The position numbers were made by a program, and so were the translations under genes. A stretch of DNA of 64,000 nucleotides from Pelagimonas sp. (GTDB lineage: Bacteria > Pseudomonadota > Alphaproteobacteria > Rhodobacterales > Rhodobacteraceae): NCBI GenBank assembly GCA_025210455.1, contig JAOARQ010000047.1, positions 180,896 to 244,895 of the forward strand, given 5' to 3'. Within the stretch, counting starts at the first letter, position 1; each line of letters begins with the position of its first letter. Below are positions 7,608-16,087 of the stretch, piece by piece. The notes beneath the pieces were generated by a model. The model saw only the letters and a program-made list of their open reading frames with translations. It did no database searches and was not told where the DNA came from.

Positions 7608-8471
7608 ATGGAAGACGGCCTTGAACATCAGGAAAACGATCTCATGTCGCTGATCCGCGCCTCACAAGAGGGGCTGACGCCCAAAATGCTGGCGATTGCA
7701 GAGCTTTGCCTGTCTGACACTGAAAGATTTATTCGCAATACCAGCAAAGAAATTTGTGTTGAACTAAACACTTCTGAGCCAACCCTGATTCGATTCTGCC
7801 GTCAGTTTGGCCACAACGGCCTCAGCGACTTTCGAATCGATCTGGCTTTGTCGCTGGCCAAACAGCCCCGCCCGCACGGTTTTGTCGAACCTCTGGCCGG
7901 AGATCGCCGTCAGGTGAACCTTCAGGCCAAACATGCCATTGCTCAACGTGCGGCGCATCTGATCGGCGAAACCGATACGCTGCTGATCGACAATGGCTCA
8001 ACCGCTGAATTCTTTGCCAGCTGTGTCCCGGCACAACCAAAACGCACCATCATGACCAATGGTCTGGTGGTCGCGCAGAACGCCCTGGCCGTTGGATCAC
8101 ATGATGTGATGCTGACCGGCGGGCGCATTCGCCCCAATGCCCTGTCTTTGACCGGGCGGATGGTGGAAGGCGCGCTTGGCACCATGCGGTTTGATACCTT
8201 TGTCATGGGCGCTGACGCCATTGATCCGCGCGGCGGCTGTTCCACCTATCGCGAAGACGAAGCCCATATTACACGTGCCATGATGGGGGCGGCAGCCCGT
8301 ACTATCGTTCTGGCAGATCACACCAAATTCAAGAAACCCGCTCTGCACCGTATCTGTGGCTTTGACGCTGTGGATACTCTGGTCAGCGACCTAGCCCCGG
8401 ATGACCCTGCCGTTGAGATCTTGGCAGAACAAGGGGTTGAGGTTGTGCTTGTTCAACCACAGAGCGCCTAG
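7608..8471 (+). CDS. Chimeric transcriptional regulator: RpiR-type HTH with DeoR-type sensor domain
   Basis: Probable local regulator of the amino-sugar genes. Residues about 12-85 look like the RpiR N-terminal helix-turn-helix domain (LTPKMLAIAELCLSDTERF, then TSEPTLIRFCRQFGHNGLSD). Residues about 105-280 are not the SIS domain expected in RpiR proteins. They read as a DeoR C-terminal sugar-phosphate sensor: LLIDNGSTAEFFA, MTNGLVVAQNAL, VMLTGGRIRPNALSLTGRM, FDTFVMGADAI, IVLADHTKFKKPAL. The protein is 287 residues, a normal length for either family. AAAGGA lies about 11 bp before the ATG. Sugar phosphates made by the downstream kinase are plausible inducers. Confidence 0.85.
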   Translation: MEDGLEHQENDLMSLIRASQEGLTPKMLAIAELCLSDTERFIRNTSKEICVELNTSEPTLIRFCRQFGHNGLSDFRIDLALSLAKQPRPHGFVEPLAGDRRQVNLQAKHAIAQRAAHLIGETDTLLIDNGSTAEFFASCVPAQPKRTIMTNGLVVAQNALAVGSHDVMLTGGRIRPNALSLTGRMVEGALGTMRFDTFVMGADAIDPRGGCSTYREDEAHITRAMMGAAARTIVLADHTKFKKPALHRICGFDAVDTLVSDLAPDDPAVEILAEQGVEVVLVQPQSA

Positions 8472-8488
8472 CGCATAAAGGCCCGCCC

Positions 8489-9562
8489 ATGACGTCGCTT
8501 CAGCCCCAGCTGACTGCCAGTGCCACCTGGAAAGAAATTCACGCCCAGCCCGGTATCTGGCGCGATTGGGCGGCCCCGCTTGCCGCGCAGGCGCAAGAGA
8601 TCCGCAGTTGGATTGCCGCGCGCGCCCCGCGCGAGATCTGGCTGTCTGGGGCGGGGACATCGGCCTTTATCGGGGACGTTTTGCAGGTTGGTGATATCCG
8701 GCTGCGGGCCGTTGCGACAACCGATCTGGTCTCCAGCCCGCAGGATTTCCTGATCGATGATCACGTGCTGGTGGTGCAGTTCGGGCGCTCTGGCAATAGT
8801 TCGGAAAGCGTCGGGCTGCTGGATCTGCTGGATCAGCATCGCCCCGGCTGGGATCGCTTGCATATCACCTGCAACCCTGAGGGGGCGCTGGCCACCCGCC
8901 CGGCCCCTGGCCCCGGTCAGGCACGGGTGATTAGCCTGCCCGAAGCCACCCATGACGCAGGCTTTGCCATGACCTCCAGCTTTACGACGATGTTGCTGTC
9001 TGCGCTGGCCTGCCTGTCTGAGTTTGATGCTGCGGATCACCTGCCGCAGCTGGCAGATCAGGCCGATGAACTGCTGAAAACTCTTGCTGCGACAGATATC
9101 TCGCGCCCCGCCCGCGCAGTGTTTCTGGGATCTGGCGCGCTGACCGGTCTGGCCCGCGAGAGCGCGCTGAAGGTGCTGGAGCTGGCCGCCGGGCGTACTG
9201 TGACGCAATGGGACAGCTGTCTTGGCTTCCGCCATGGGCCAAAGGCGCTGGTGAATGACGATACCCATGTGTTTGTGCTGCTGCATCCGGATAGCCATAC
9301 CACGCAGTATGATCTGGACATCGCCGCCGAGATCCGCGCGCAATTCCCCACCATCACTGTGACCACCATCGGCCCCGGCGGTGATATCAGTCTGACGGCC
9401 TCGGGCGACGTGCGGGCGGATGCCGCGCTTTATGTGCTGCCTGCGCAGGTTCTGGCGGCGCGCTGGTCGGCGGATCTGGATCTGCCGGTGGATGATCCGT
9501 TTCAGGGGCAGAACCTGAGCCGGGTTGTGGCGGGTGTCAAACTCTATCTCTTTGCAGGCTGA
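8489..9562 (+). CDS. agaS: SIS-domain aldose/ketose isomerase-deaminase (AgaS-like)
   Basis: Probably converts galactosamine-6-phosphate to tagatose-6-phosphate and ammonia, the role assigned to AgaS in GalNAc use. The 357-residue protein opens with TWKEIHAQPGIW, typical of AgaS and related SIS deaminases. It has two SIS folds, the first with IWLSGAGTSAFIGD (about 50-63) and VVQFGRSGNSSES, the second with FLGSGALTGLARESALKVLEL. A glucosamine-type deaminase activity cannot be excluded because nagB is also present. It starts 17 bp after the regulator gene and is followed 3 bp later by the kinase gene. Confidence 0.8.
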   Translation: MTSLQPQLTASATWKEIHAQPGIWRDWAAPLAAQAQEIRSWIAARAPREIWLSGAGTSAFIGDVLQVGDIRLRAVATTDLVSSPQDFLIDDHVLVVQFGRSGNSSESVGLLDLLDQHRPGWDRLHITCNPEGALATRPAPGPGQARVISLPEATHDAGFAMTSSFTTMLLSALACLSEFDAADHLPQLADQADELLKTLAATDISRPARAVFLGSGALTGLARESALKVLELAAGRTVTQWDSCLGFRHGPKALVNDDTHVFVLLHPDSHTTQYDLDIAAEIRAQFPTITVTTIGPGGDISLTASGDVRADAALYVLPAQVLAARWSADLDLPVDDPFQGQNLSRVVAGVKLYLFAG

Positions 9563-9565
9563 CCC

Positions 9566-10468
9566 ATGCGCTGCGGAGGAATTGATCTGGGCGGGACCAA
9601 GATTGAGGCCCGCCTTTTTGACGGTGATCAGACGCTGACGATCGAAAAGCAGCGCGTGCCCACACCGAAAACCAGCTATGACGCGATGTTTGACGCGCTG
9701 GTGGGACAGATTGACTGGCTTTTGGGTTTTGATCCGGATCTGCCGATTGGCATTGCGCTGCCTGGTGTGATCGATACCGAAACGCAGGTCAGCTTTGCCT
9801 CGAATATCCCGACCACGGGCCGCTCGCTTGGGCCGGATCTGGCGCGCCACTATGGGCGCGAAATGCCGGTGGTGAATGACTGCATGGCCTTCGCCTTTTC
9901 CGAAGCCACGGGCGGTGCCGCGCAAGGGGCCCCTGTGACCATGGGGCTGATCCTTGGCACAGGTGTGGGTGGCGGGATCTGCATTGATGGCGCTGTACCG
10001 CCGCGCCATGCGGGGCTGGCGGTTGAAATTGGTCATGTGGGCATCCCCGCGCGCGCGCTGGCGCGTCATGATCTGCCGCTTTGGCCCTGCGGCTGTGGGC
10101 GGCAGGCTTGTTTTGAAAACTACATCTCTGGCACGGGGCTAAGCAACCTGTCGGAGTGGCTGACAGGCCAGCGGTTAAGCGGTGAAACCATTGCCCGTGC
10201 TGAAACCGCTGAGACCCGGAAACTGATGCAGATCTGGGCGGATCTTACGGGCGAATGTCTGGATGTGATCCAACTGACGCTCGATCCGGACAGCATCGTG
10301 CTGGGCGGTGGGCTGTCAAACATTGATGGCGTGGCAGATCTGCTGACCGCCCGTCTTGAAACTCTGCGGCTTGGCGATGCGCGCCTGCCGACAATCACCA
10401 CGGCACAGCACGGCGACAGTTCCGGCGCACGCGGCGCGGCGCTGATCGCGATCAAGGACAGGCTATGA
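9566..10468 (+). CDS. ROK-family sugar kinase (N-acetylhexosamine kinase-like)
   Basis: Phosphorylates an incoming sugar, most likely GlcNAc or GalNAc, because the importer is an ABC system that does not phosphorylate. The 300-residue protein has the ROK phosphate motif GGIDLGGTKIEARLF at the N-terminus and the catalytic Asp in VVNDCMAFAFSEA. The second ATP motif is LILGTGVGGGICIDG. The zinc-binding signature CGCGRQACFENYISG lies at about residues 175-189, with EIGHVGIP before it. The gene overlaps the next one by 4 bp (ATGA). Confidence 0.88.
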   Translation: MRCGGIDLGGTKIEARLFDGDQTLTIEKQRVPTPKTSYDAMFDALVGQIDWLLGFDPDLPIGIALPGVIDTETQVSFASNIPTTGRSLGPDLARHYGREMPVVNDCMAFAFSEATGGAAQGAPVTMGLILGTGVGGGICIDGAVPPRHAGLAVEIGHVGIPARALARHDLPLWPCGCGRQACFENYISGTGLSNLSEWLTGQRLSGETIARAETAETRKLMQIWADLTGECLDVIQLTLDPDSIVLGGGLSNIDGVADLLTARLETLRLGDARLPTITTAQHGDSSGARGAALIAIKDRL

Positions 10469-11718
10469 ACCAGCTCGATGCGATTTTGACAGCAAACCAA
10501 AGTGGCGGGCCTGCGGTGCCTTCGGTCTGTTCCGCCCATCCTGATGTGTTAGAGGCCTCACTACGGCTGGCACGCGATCTGAACCGCTCTTTGGTGATTG
10601 AAGCCACGTCAAATCAGGTCAATCAGTTTGGCGGCTATACCGGTATGACCCCACAGGATTTTGTGGGGTTTGTGCAGGCGCTGATGCAGAAAACCGGCAT
10701 TGATCCGGCGCTGGTGCTGTTTGGGGGGGATCACCTTGGCCCGCAGGCCTGGAAGAAAGAGCCGGCAGACAGCGCCATGGCCAAGGCACGCGACATGATG
10801 ATCGCTTATGTGCAGGCGGGGTTCACCAAGATTCATCTCGATTGCTCCGAAGGCTGCGCGGGCGAGGACCCCGCCGTGGGGGATGATCTTGCCGCCAGCC
10901 GCGCCGCTGATCTGGCAAAGGTCTGCGAAGAGAACGCCCCGGATCCATCTGCGCTGCGCTATATTATCGGCACCGAAGTGCCCCCGCCCGGTGGCGCACG
11001 CAGCGATGACGATCACATCGCGCCCACCCCACCAGAGCGCGCCTTGGCCACCTTGCAGGCCCATGAGAAAGCATTTGCCGCGCAGGGTCTGACGGGGGCC
11101 TGGGCGCGGGTGCGTGGGCTGGTGTTACAGCCCGGTCTGGAATTTGCCCCGGCGCATGTGGATCACTTTGATATGGACCAGCCAGATCATCTTTCGCCCA
11201 TCCTTCAGGGGCGGGGTCTGATGTGTTTTGAGGCGCATTCCACCGATTATCAGCAGGATGCTGTTTATCCGGATCTGGCGCGTCGACATTTTGCCATTCT
11301 CAAGGTTGGCCCGGCGCTGACCTTCGCTTGGCGTGAGGCGCTTTATGCGCTGTCGCATATTCACAGCTGGCAAACCGGCGCGCCCCATATCAGCGAGATA
11401 CTGGAACAGGTAATGGTGCAGCAGCCCGGCTATTGGCAGGGGCATCTGCACGGGGATGAGGCGCGTCAGCGCCAGTTGCGCCATTTTGGCTATGCCGACC
11501 GCATCCGTTACTACTGGCCGCAGGTCACGGATCAGGTACAGGCGATGATTACCGCGTTAGGGACAACAACACCGCCTGACCCGCTTTTGGACCAATACCT
11601 GCCCGCCACCACCCGCGCCCGCGCCAAAACGCTGGATTTGCCCTGGCCCAATGCCCTGCTTCAGGCGCATGTGCAGCAGATGCTGCTGCCTTACTTTGCT
11701 GAAAGCGCTGCCTCATGA
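10465..11718 (+). CDS. Tagatose-bisphosphate aldolase subunit-like protein (KbaZ/GatZ/AgaZ family)
   Basis: Belongs to the KbaZ/GatZ family, which in E. coli supports the class II aldolase KbaY/GatY that splits tagatose-1,6-bisphosphate. The 417-residue sequence shows the family's VIEATSNQVNQFGGYTGM (about 47-64), FGGDHLGPQAWKKEPA (about 89-104), KIHLDCSEGC and YIIGTEVPPPGG. No KbaY/GatY gene is present in the window. Either the partner is elsewhere or this protein is itself the aldolase. AgaS, making tagatose-6-phosphate, lies two genes upstream. Gene overlaps of 4 bp on both sides show tight coupling. Confidence 0.85.
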   Translation: MNQLDAILTANQSGGPAVPSVCSAHPDVLEASLRLARDLNRSLVIEATSNQVNQFGGYTGMTPQDFVGFVQALMQKTGIDPALVLFGGDHLGPQAWKKEPADSAMAKARDMMIAYVQAGFTKIHLDCSEGCAGEDPAVGDDLAASRAADLAKVCEENAPDPSALRYIIGTEVPPPGGARSDDDHIAPTPPERALATLQAHEKAFAAQGLTGAWARVRGLVLQPGLEFAPAHVDHFDMDQPDHLSPILQGRGLMCFEAHSTDYQQDAVYPDLARRHFAILKVGPALTFAWREALYALSHIHSWQTGAPHISEILEQVMVQQPGYWQGHLHGDEARQRQLRHFGYADRIRYYWPQVTDQVQAMITALGTTTPPDPLLDQYLPATTRARAKTLDLPWPNALLQAHVQQMLLPYFAESAAS

Positions 11719-12815
11719 TCCTGCTATGTGATTTTGTCTGGAGCGATGGCCGCCTGTTGCAGGATCAAACCATTGAATTGCAGGCAGGCAAGATTGTCGA
11801 TCTGCGCCCGCAGCAACCGCAAGAGTCTGGGCATCATCATTATTTGCTCATGCCGGGCTGCACCGACCTTCAGGTGAATGGCGGCGGTGGGGTCATGCTG
11901 AACTCTGACCCTTCTGTTGATGGGCTGATGCAGATCCTGAAAGGGCACCGCAGTCAGGGCACCTACTGGATCCTGCCCACGGTGATCACGGACACCCCCG
12001 AGATTATGGCACGTGCGGTGCAGGCGGTTCTGGAATGCTATCCAACGCAGGGCATTCTTGGGCTTCATATCGAAGGCCCGCATATCGCGCCCGAACGCCG
12101 TGGCACCCATGCAGAGCGCTTTATCCGCCCGCTGGATCGCGAAACCGTTGGCCAGATCGCGAAACTGCGACAGCGCGATATCCCGGTGATGCTGACACTT
12201 GCGCCCGAACGCAGCGATCCGGGGCTGATGCAGGAACTGGCGGAGATGGGCGTGATCCTGTCGATCGGGCATTCCGCCGCCAGCGCCGCACAGGTGCACG
12301 CGGCTTTCAAAGATGGGGTTACCTGTTTCACCCATCTTTACAACGCCATGCCGCCAATGACATCGCGTGATCCGGGGATTGTTGGCACTGCTATTTGTTC
12401 TGATCATTATACCGGGCTGATTGCGGATGGCATTCATGTCAGCTGGGATATGGCCCGTATCGCCTGTCGGGCCCGCCCGCGTCCGGATCGCATGTTTCTG
12501 GTGTCTGACGCGATGTCCACGGTGGGTGGCCCGGATCACTTTGAGCTGTACGGTCAGACCATCCACGTCAAAGACGGCGCTTTGGTCAATGCCGAAGGAT
12601 CGCTGGCCGGGGCGCATATCGACATGGTGACCAGCCTGGCCAATGCGCATCATCACATCGGGCTGCCGCTGGCGCAGGCCATCGCCATGGCCACCGACAT
12701 TCCCCGCGATGTGCTGGGCCTTCCCCGGCAAAAGATCACTGGCATGGCCCTGAATGATCTGATCGCCCTGACCCCCGATCTAACTCTGAGCGAGGTGCCC
12801 CATGCTGAGGCTTGA
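11715..12815 (+). CDS. nagA: N-acetylglucosamine-6-phosphate deacetylase
   Basis: Removes the acetyl group from GlcNAc-6-phosphate (or GalNAc-6-phosphate) to give the amino-sugar phosphate for NagB or AgaS. The 366-residue amidohydrolase has the metal site HIEGPHI at residues 118-124, two further His motifs in SIGHSAASAAQ and CFTHLYNAMPPM, and the catalytic Asp in FLVSDAMSTVGGP. GIHVSWDMA and the GSLAGAHIDM segment complete the family pattern. The gene overlaps the KbaZ-like gene by 4 bp and the hexosaminidase gene by 14 bp. Confidence 0.93.
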   Translation: MILLCDFVWSDGRLLQDQTIELQAGKIVDLRPQQPQESGHHHYLLMPGCTDLQVNGGGGVMLNSDPSVDGLMQILKGHRSQGTYWILPTVITDTPEIMARAVQAVLECYPTQGILGLHIEGPHIAPERRGTHAERFIRPLDRETVGQIAKLRQRDIPVMLTLAPERSDPGLMQELAEMGVILSIGHSAASAAQVHAAFKDGVTCFTHLYNAMPPMTSRDPGIVGTAICSDHYTGLIADGIHVSWDMARIACRARPRPDRMFLVSDAMSTVGGPDHFELYGQTIHVKDGALVNAEGSLAGAHIDMVTSLANAHHHIGLPLAQAIAMATDIPRDVLGLPRQKITGMALNDLIALTPDLTLSEVPHAEA

Positions 12816-14685
12816 GCAATGCTATCTGCCTGATGATCCTGCCACAAATGGCGCGCTGCGGTTGCGGTTGTTCAATGTTGGCGATCAGCCTGTGGCGATT
12901 GATCGCCTCAGCTATACCTCGCTTTTGCGGCCCAATGCGGATGTTGTGGTGCAAGGCGGCACCTTTCTGGGGCGGTTTGCCAATAAGGTTGATATCGGTG
13001 CGCCCGATGGGTTCGAACTGGCTCCGGGCCAGCATTGGGAAATCACGCTAAGCAGCCTGAATATCGTGCCACGCACCCGCACGCTTGGGGCGCTGTCAGC
13101 CTGGGTGATGTCAAAAGGCGAGGTAATCGACTGTACCGTTGGGGATCTGCCCCCGGCCAATGGGATTTCCACCGGGCCAATCAAGGACTGGCCGAACCCG
13201 GACCCCGAATTGCCCATTTGCCTGCTGCCCTGGCCCAAACATTTTGACTGTGCCACATATGGCCCAGCCCGACTTTTGCGCCCGGTCGATGATCAGGCGC
13301 GGGCCGCGCTGATGCAGATAGCGGCGCTTCACAAAAGACTGTTCCCGGCCGGTGCAGATATCGTTACACTTGATGACAGAGCGGATAGTATTGCGCTGCG
13401 CACTCAGGCGAAGACACTGCCTGATGACGGATATGAAATCGACATTGGCACAGAAGTTACCGTGAGCTTTGGAAACGCGCACGGTTGGCGGCATGGGCTT
13501 ATTGCGGTGGCACAGATAGCCCATGCCGCGTCCAGTGATCCTCGGTTTCGCTTTCCCACCTCTGGCCATATTCAGGACAGCCCCCGCCATGACTGGCGCG
13601 GTGTGCATCTGGATGTGGCGCGTAATTTCATGGGCGCAGATCAGATCAAGCGTCTGCTGGATATCATGGCCTGGCACCGCATGAACCGCTTTCACTGGCA
13701 TCTGACCGATGACGAAGCCTGGCGTCTGCCGATCAAAGGCCTGCCCGAGCTGACCGACGTGGGTGGCACCCGTGGGCTTGGTCAGCCGCTGACGCCGCAA
13801 TATGCAGAGGGGTCAAAGGGTCAGAGAGGCAGCTATTCCTTCCAGGAGGTGCGCGATATCGTGGCCCATGGCCTGTCGCTGGGCATTGAAACCCTGCCCG
13901 AAGTTGACCTGCCCGGCCACAATACCGCGCTGCTGGCGGCTTTGCCGCATCTGGCAGATTCCGATGAGCAGTCCGAAAGCTATCACTCCATTCAGGGCTA
14001 TCCCAATAACGCCATCAATCCCGGAATGCCGGAAACATGGGTGGTGCTGGAGCAGATCTTTGATACGCTCGCGGATCTCTTTCCCTTTACCCATGTGCAT
14101 CTGGGCGGTGATGAGGTGGATGAAGCCAGCTGGTCCACCTCTCCCAAAGCGCGGGCCTGGGCACATGAGAAACATGTTCAGGCCTCTGCGGCGACCATTC
14201 AAAGCGCCTTTATGCGCGACTGTCAGCAGATGCTGCAAAACCGTGGGCGTCAGTTGGCAGGCTGGGATGAATGCGCAGATGGCGGCGGGGTTGATCCGCA
14301 GTCGATCCTGTTTGCCTGGCGCAGCCGCGAAAAGATCGCTGCTTTGATGCAGGATGGCTATACCGTGGTCGCTACGCCGGGCCAGCATTATTATCTCGAC
14401 ATGGCGCAGGGCGAAGGCTGGAACAACCCCGGTCTGGTCTGGGCCGGGATCAGCCCGCTTCAGGCCTGTTATGACTATGACGCAGGCGCGGGTCTGCCTG
14501 ATGACACAGGCAAGCTGGCCGGTGTTCAGGCCTGCATGTGGAGCGAACTGATAGATTGCACCGCGCGCTTTAACTACATGGCCTTCCCACGTCTGAGCGC
14601 CGTGGCCGAAGCAGGCTGGACCCCGGTGTCGCAAAAGAGCTGGCCCCGCTTTGCTGCCCTGTCACATCTGATGCCGCAGCTTTAA
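12802..14685 (+). CDS. Beta-N-acetylhexosaminidase, glycoside hydrolase family 20
   Basis: Releases terminal beta-linked GlcNAc or GalNAc from oligosaccharides by substrate-assisted catalysis. The 627-residue protein has an N-terminal beta domain and a GH20b-like domain. The GH20 barrel runs from RGVHLDVARNFMG (about 270) onward. The catalytic Asp-Glu pair is D437-E438 in HLGGDEVDEASW. Other landmarks are MNRFHWHLTDDEAWRLPI, PEVDLPGHNTALLAALP and the substrate-binding Trp in AGWDECADGGG. There is no signal peptide, so it should act in the cytoplasm on imported chito-oligosaccharides. The start overlaps nagA by 14 bp. Confidence 0.92.
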   Translation: MLRLEQCYLPDDPATNGALRLRLFNVGDQPVAIDRLSYTSLLRPNADVVVQGGTFLGRFANKVDIGAPDGFELAPGQHWEITLSSLNIVPRTRTLGALSAWVMSKGEVIDCTVGDLPPANGISTGPIKDWPNPDPELPICLLPWPKHFDCATYGPARLLRPVDDQARAALMQIAALHKRLFPAGADIVTLDDRADSIALRTQAKTLPDDGYEIDIGTEVTVSFGNAHGWRHGLIAVAQIAHAASSDPRFRFPTSGHIQDSPRHDWRGVHLDVARNFMGADQIKRLLDIMAWHRMNRFHWHLTDDEAWRLPIKGLPELTDVGGTRGLGQPLTPQYAEGSKGQRGSYSFQEVRDIVAHGLSLGIETLPEVDLPGHNTALLAALPHLADSDEQSESYHSIQGYPNNAINPGMPETWVVLEQIFDTLADLFPFTHVHLGGDEVDEASWSTSPKARAWAHEKHVQASAATIQSAFMRDCQQMLQNRGRQLAGWDECADGGGVDPQSILFAWRSREKIAALMQDGYTVVATPGQHYYLDMAQGEGWNNPGLVWAGISPLQACYDYDAGAGLPDDTGKLAGVQACMWSELIDCTARFNYMAFPRLSAVAEAGWTPVSQKSWPRFAALSHLMPQL

Positions 14686-14699
14686 TCCAGAGGTTTCCC

Positions 14700-16043
14700 A
14701 TGCCCTATCGCGTTGCCCTTGGTGGGCTGCATACAGAATGTTCTACCTATAATCCGCTGTTTCAGCAGCGCGCAGATTTCCGCCGTCTTGAAGGGCAGGC
14801 CCTGCTGGATAAGGCCGGGTTTGACTATGGCGCACATGGGATAGCGGCCATCCCGCTGTTTCATGAATCCTCTGTCCCCGGTGGGCCGGTGGCGCGTGAC
14901 GTCTTTGATGCGCAGGCCGCTGAGCTGCTGCAGGCGCTGCGCGATGCCCTGCCCTTGGATGGGGTGCATCTGCTGCTGCATGGGGCGATGTTCGTGCCCG
15001 GAGTGATTGATCCAGAGGGCTGGCTGATCACGCAGGTGCGCGACATTGTTGGCCCAGGCTGTGTGATTGCGGGCAGCTTTGATCTGCATGGCCAGATCAC
15101 GCAGGACATTACCGATACACTGGATATCTTTGCCGCCTATCGCACCGCACCGCATATTGACGTGACTGAAACCCATGCCCGCGCCGCGGCCATGCTGACG
15201 CGCGCCCTGACCAAAGGTCTGCGCCCGCAGGTGGCGCGTGTGCCGGTGCCTGTGCTGGTTTCGGGCGAAATGTCATCGACCTTTGTTGCGCCCTGCGATC
15301 GGCTTTATGCGTCGCTGCCGCAATTTGATCGCCGCGCAGGTGTTTGGGATGCGAACCTGATGATCGGCTATGTCTGGGCCGACAGCCCGCGCGCCACCGC
15401 CGCTGCAGTGGTGACCTGCCTTGATCCCGCCGCCGGGGCGCAGGTCGCCCAAGAAATTGCCGATAGCTATTGGCAGGCCCGGCATGAGCTGGTCTTTGAT
15501 ATGCAGGCCATGCCTCTGGCCGATGCCCAGCCACTGCTGGATCAGCCTCTGGTGCTGGCTGACAGTGGCGACAACCCCACCGGTGGTGGTGTCGGCGACA
15601 GGGCAGAGGTGCTGGCCGCCCTGCAACAATCGGGCACCAAAGCGCTTTTTGCAGGGATCGCTGGGCCAAAGGCCTATGCAGAGTTGGAACAGGGTGCAAA
15701 AACTGTCACCATCGGCGGCGAACTGGGTGGTGGTGGCCCCAAGGTCGTGCTGGATGTCGATCAGTGCCGTTTCGCCCATGACTGTGCCATTGTCGAAAGT
15801 GCCGGGCTGACAGTTGTGATCAGCAAATACCGCCGTCCGTTCCACAACTTCAGCGATTTCAAAGCGCTTGGCCTGTCGCTATCTGACCATCCCATCCTTG
15901 TGGTGAAGTCCGGCTATCTGTCACCAGATATCCGCACCCTGGATCGGCGTCAGATCATGCTGCTGACGGATGGGGCGGTCAATCAGGATATCACCCGCCA
16001 ACAAAACCTGAATCGTCCAAGACCCTGTTTTCCCTTTCAATAA
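14700..16043 (+). CDS. M81-family metallopeptidase-like protein (MlrC type)
   Basis: Resembles the M81 family, whose named member MlrC degrades linearised microcystin. Most members have no known substrate. The 447-residue sequence has the N-terminal ALGGLHTECSTYNP motif, where the family usually reads G-I-x-H-E-T-N-T-F, so a metal-ligand His is retained. It also has LLLHGAMF, GSFDLHGQITQDI (about 122-134), AAYRTAPHIDVTETHARAA and DSGDNPTGGGVGD. It is the last gene of the amino-sugar operon, 14 bp after the hexosaminidase. Its role there could be trimming a peptide or amide from murein-type or modified sugars. Confidence 0.8.
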   Translation: MPYRVALGGLHTECSTYNPLFQQRADFRRLEGQALLDKAGFDYGAHGIAAIPLFHESSVPGGPVARDVFDAQAAELLQALRDALPLDGVHLLLHGAMFVPGVIDPEGWLITQVRDIVGPGCVIAGSFDLHGQITQDITDTLDIFAAYRTAPHIDVTETHARAAAMLTRALTKGLRPQVARVPVPVLVSGEMSSTFVAPCDRLYASLPQFDRRAGVWDANLMIGYVWADSPRATAAAVVTCLDPAAGAQVAQEIADSYWQARHELVFDMQAMPLADAQPLLDQPLVLADSGDNPTGGGVGDRAEVLAALQQSGTKALFAGIAGPKAYAELEQGAKTVTIGGELGGGGPKVVLDVDQCRFAHDCAIVESAGLTVVISKYRRPFHNFSDFKALGLSLSDHPILVVKSGYLSPDIRTLDRRQIMLLTDGAVNQDITRQQNLNRPRPCFPFQ

Positions 16044-16061
16044 TCCTTCGTCTTTGAAAGG
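16033..16061 (+). terminator. Terminator of the plus-strand amino-sugar operon
   Basis: CCTTTCAA (16033-16040) and TTGAAAGG (16054-16061) form an 8-bp stem around a 13-base loop, followed by CTCTTTT. The left arm lies in the last codons of the M81 gene and the stop codon is inside the loop. It is a plausible though loose intrinsic terminator. Confidence 0.5.
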
Positions 16062-16087
16062 CTCTTTTGGCCTATTTGAAACGACGC

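Noticed and set aside
8468..10069. 533-codon open frame on the minus strand
   Set aside because: It lies antisense to agaS and the ROK kinase gene, whose motifs are clear. The product is Arg/Gln/His-rich with no family pattern, a usual by-product of high-GC coding DNA.
11724..12731. 335-codon open frame on the minus strand
   Set aside because: Antisense to nagA, whose metal-site motifs are complete.
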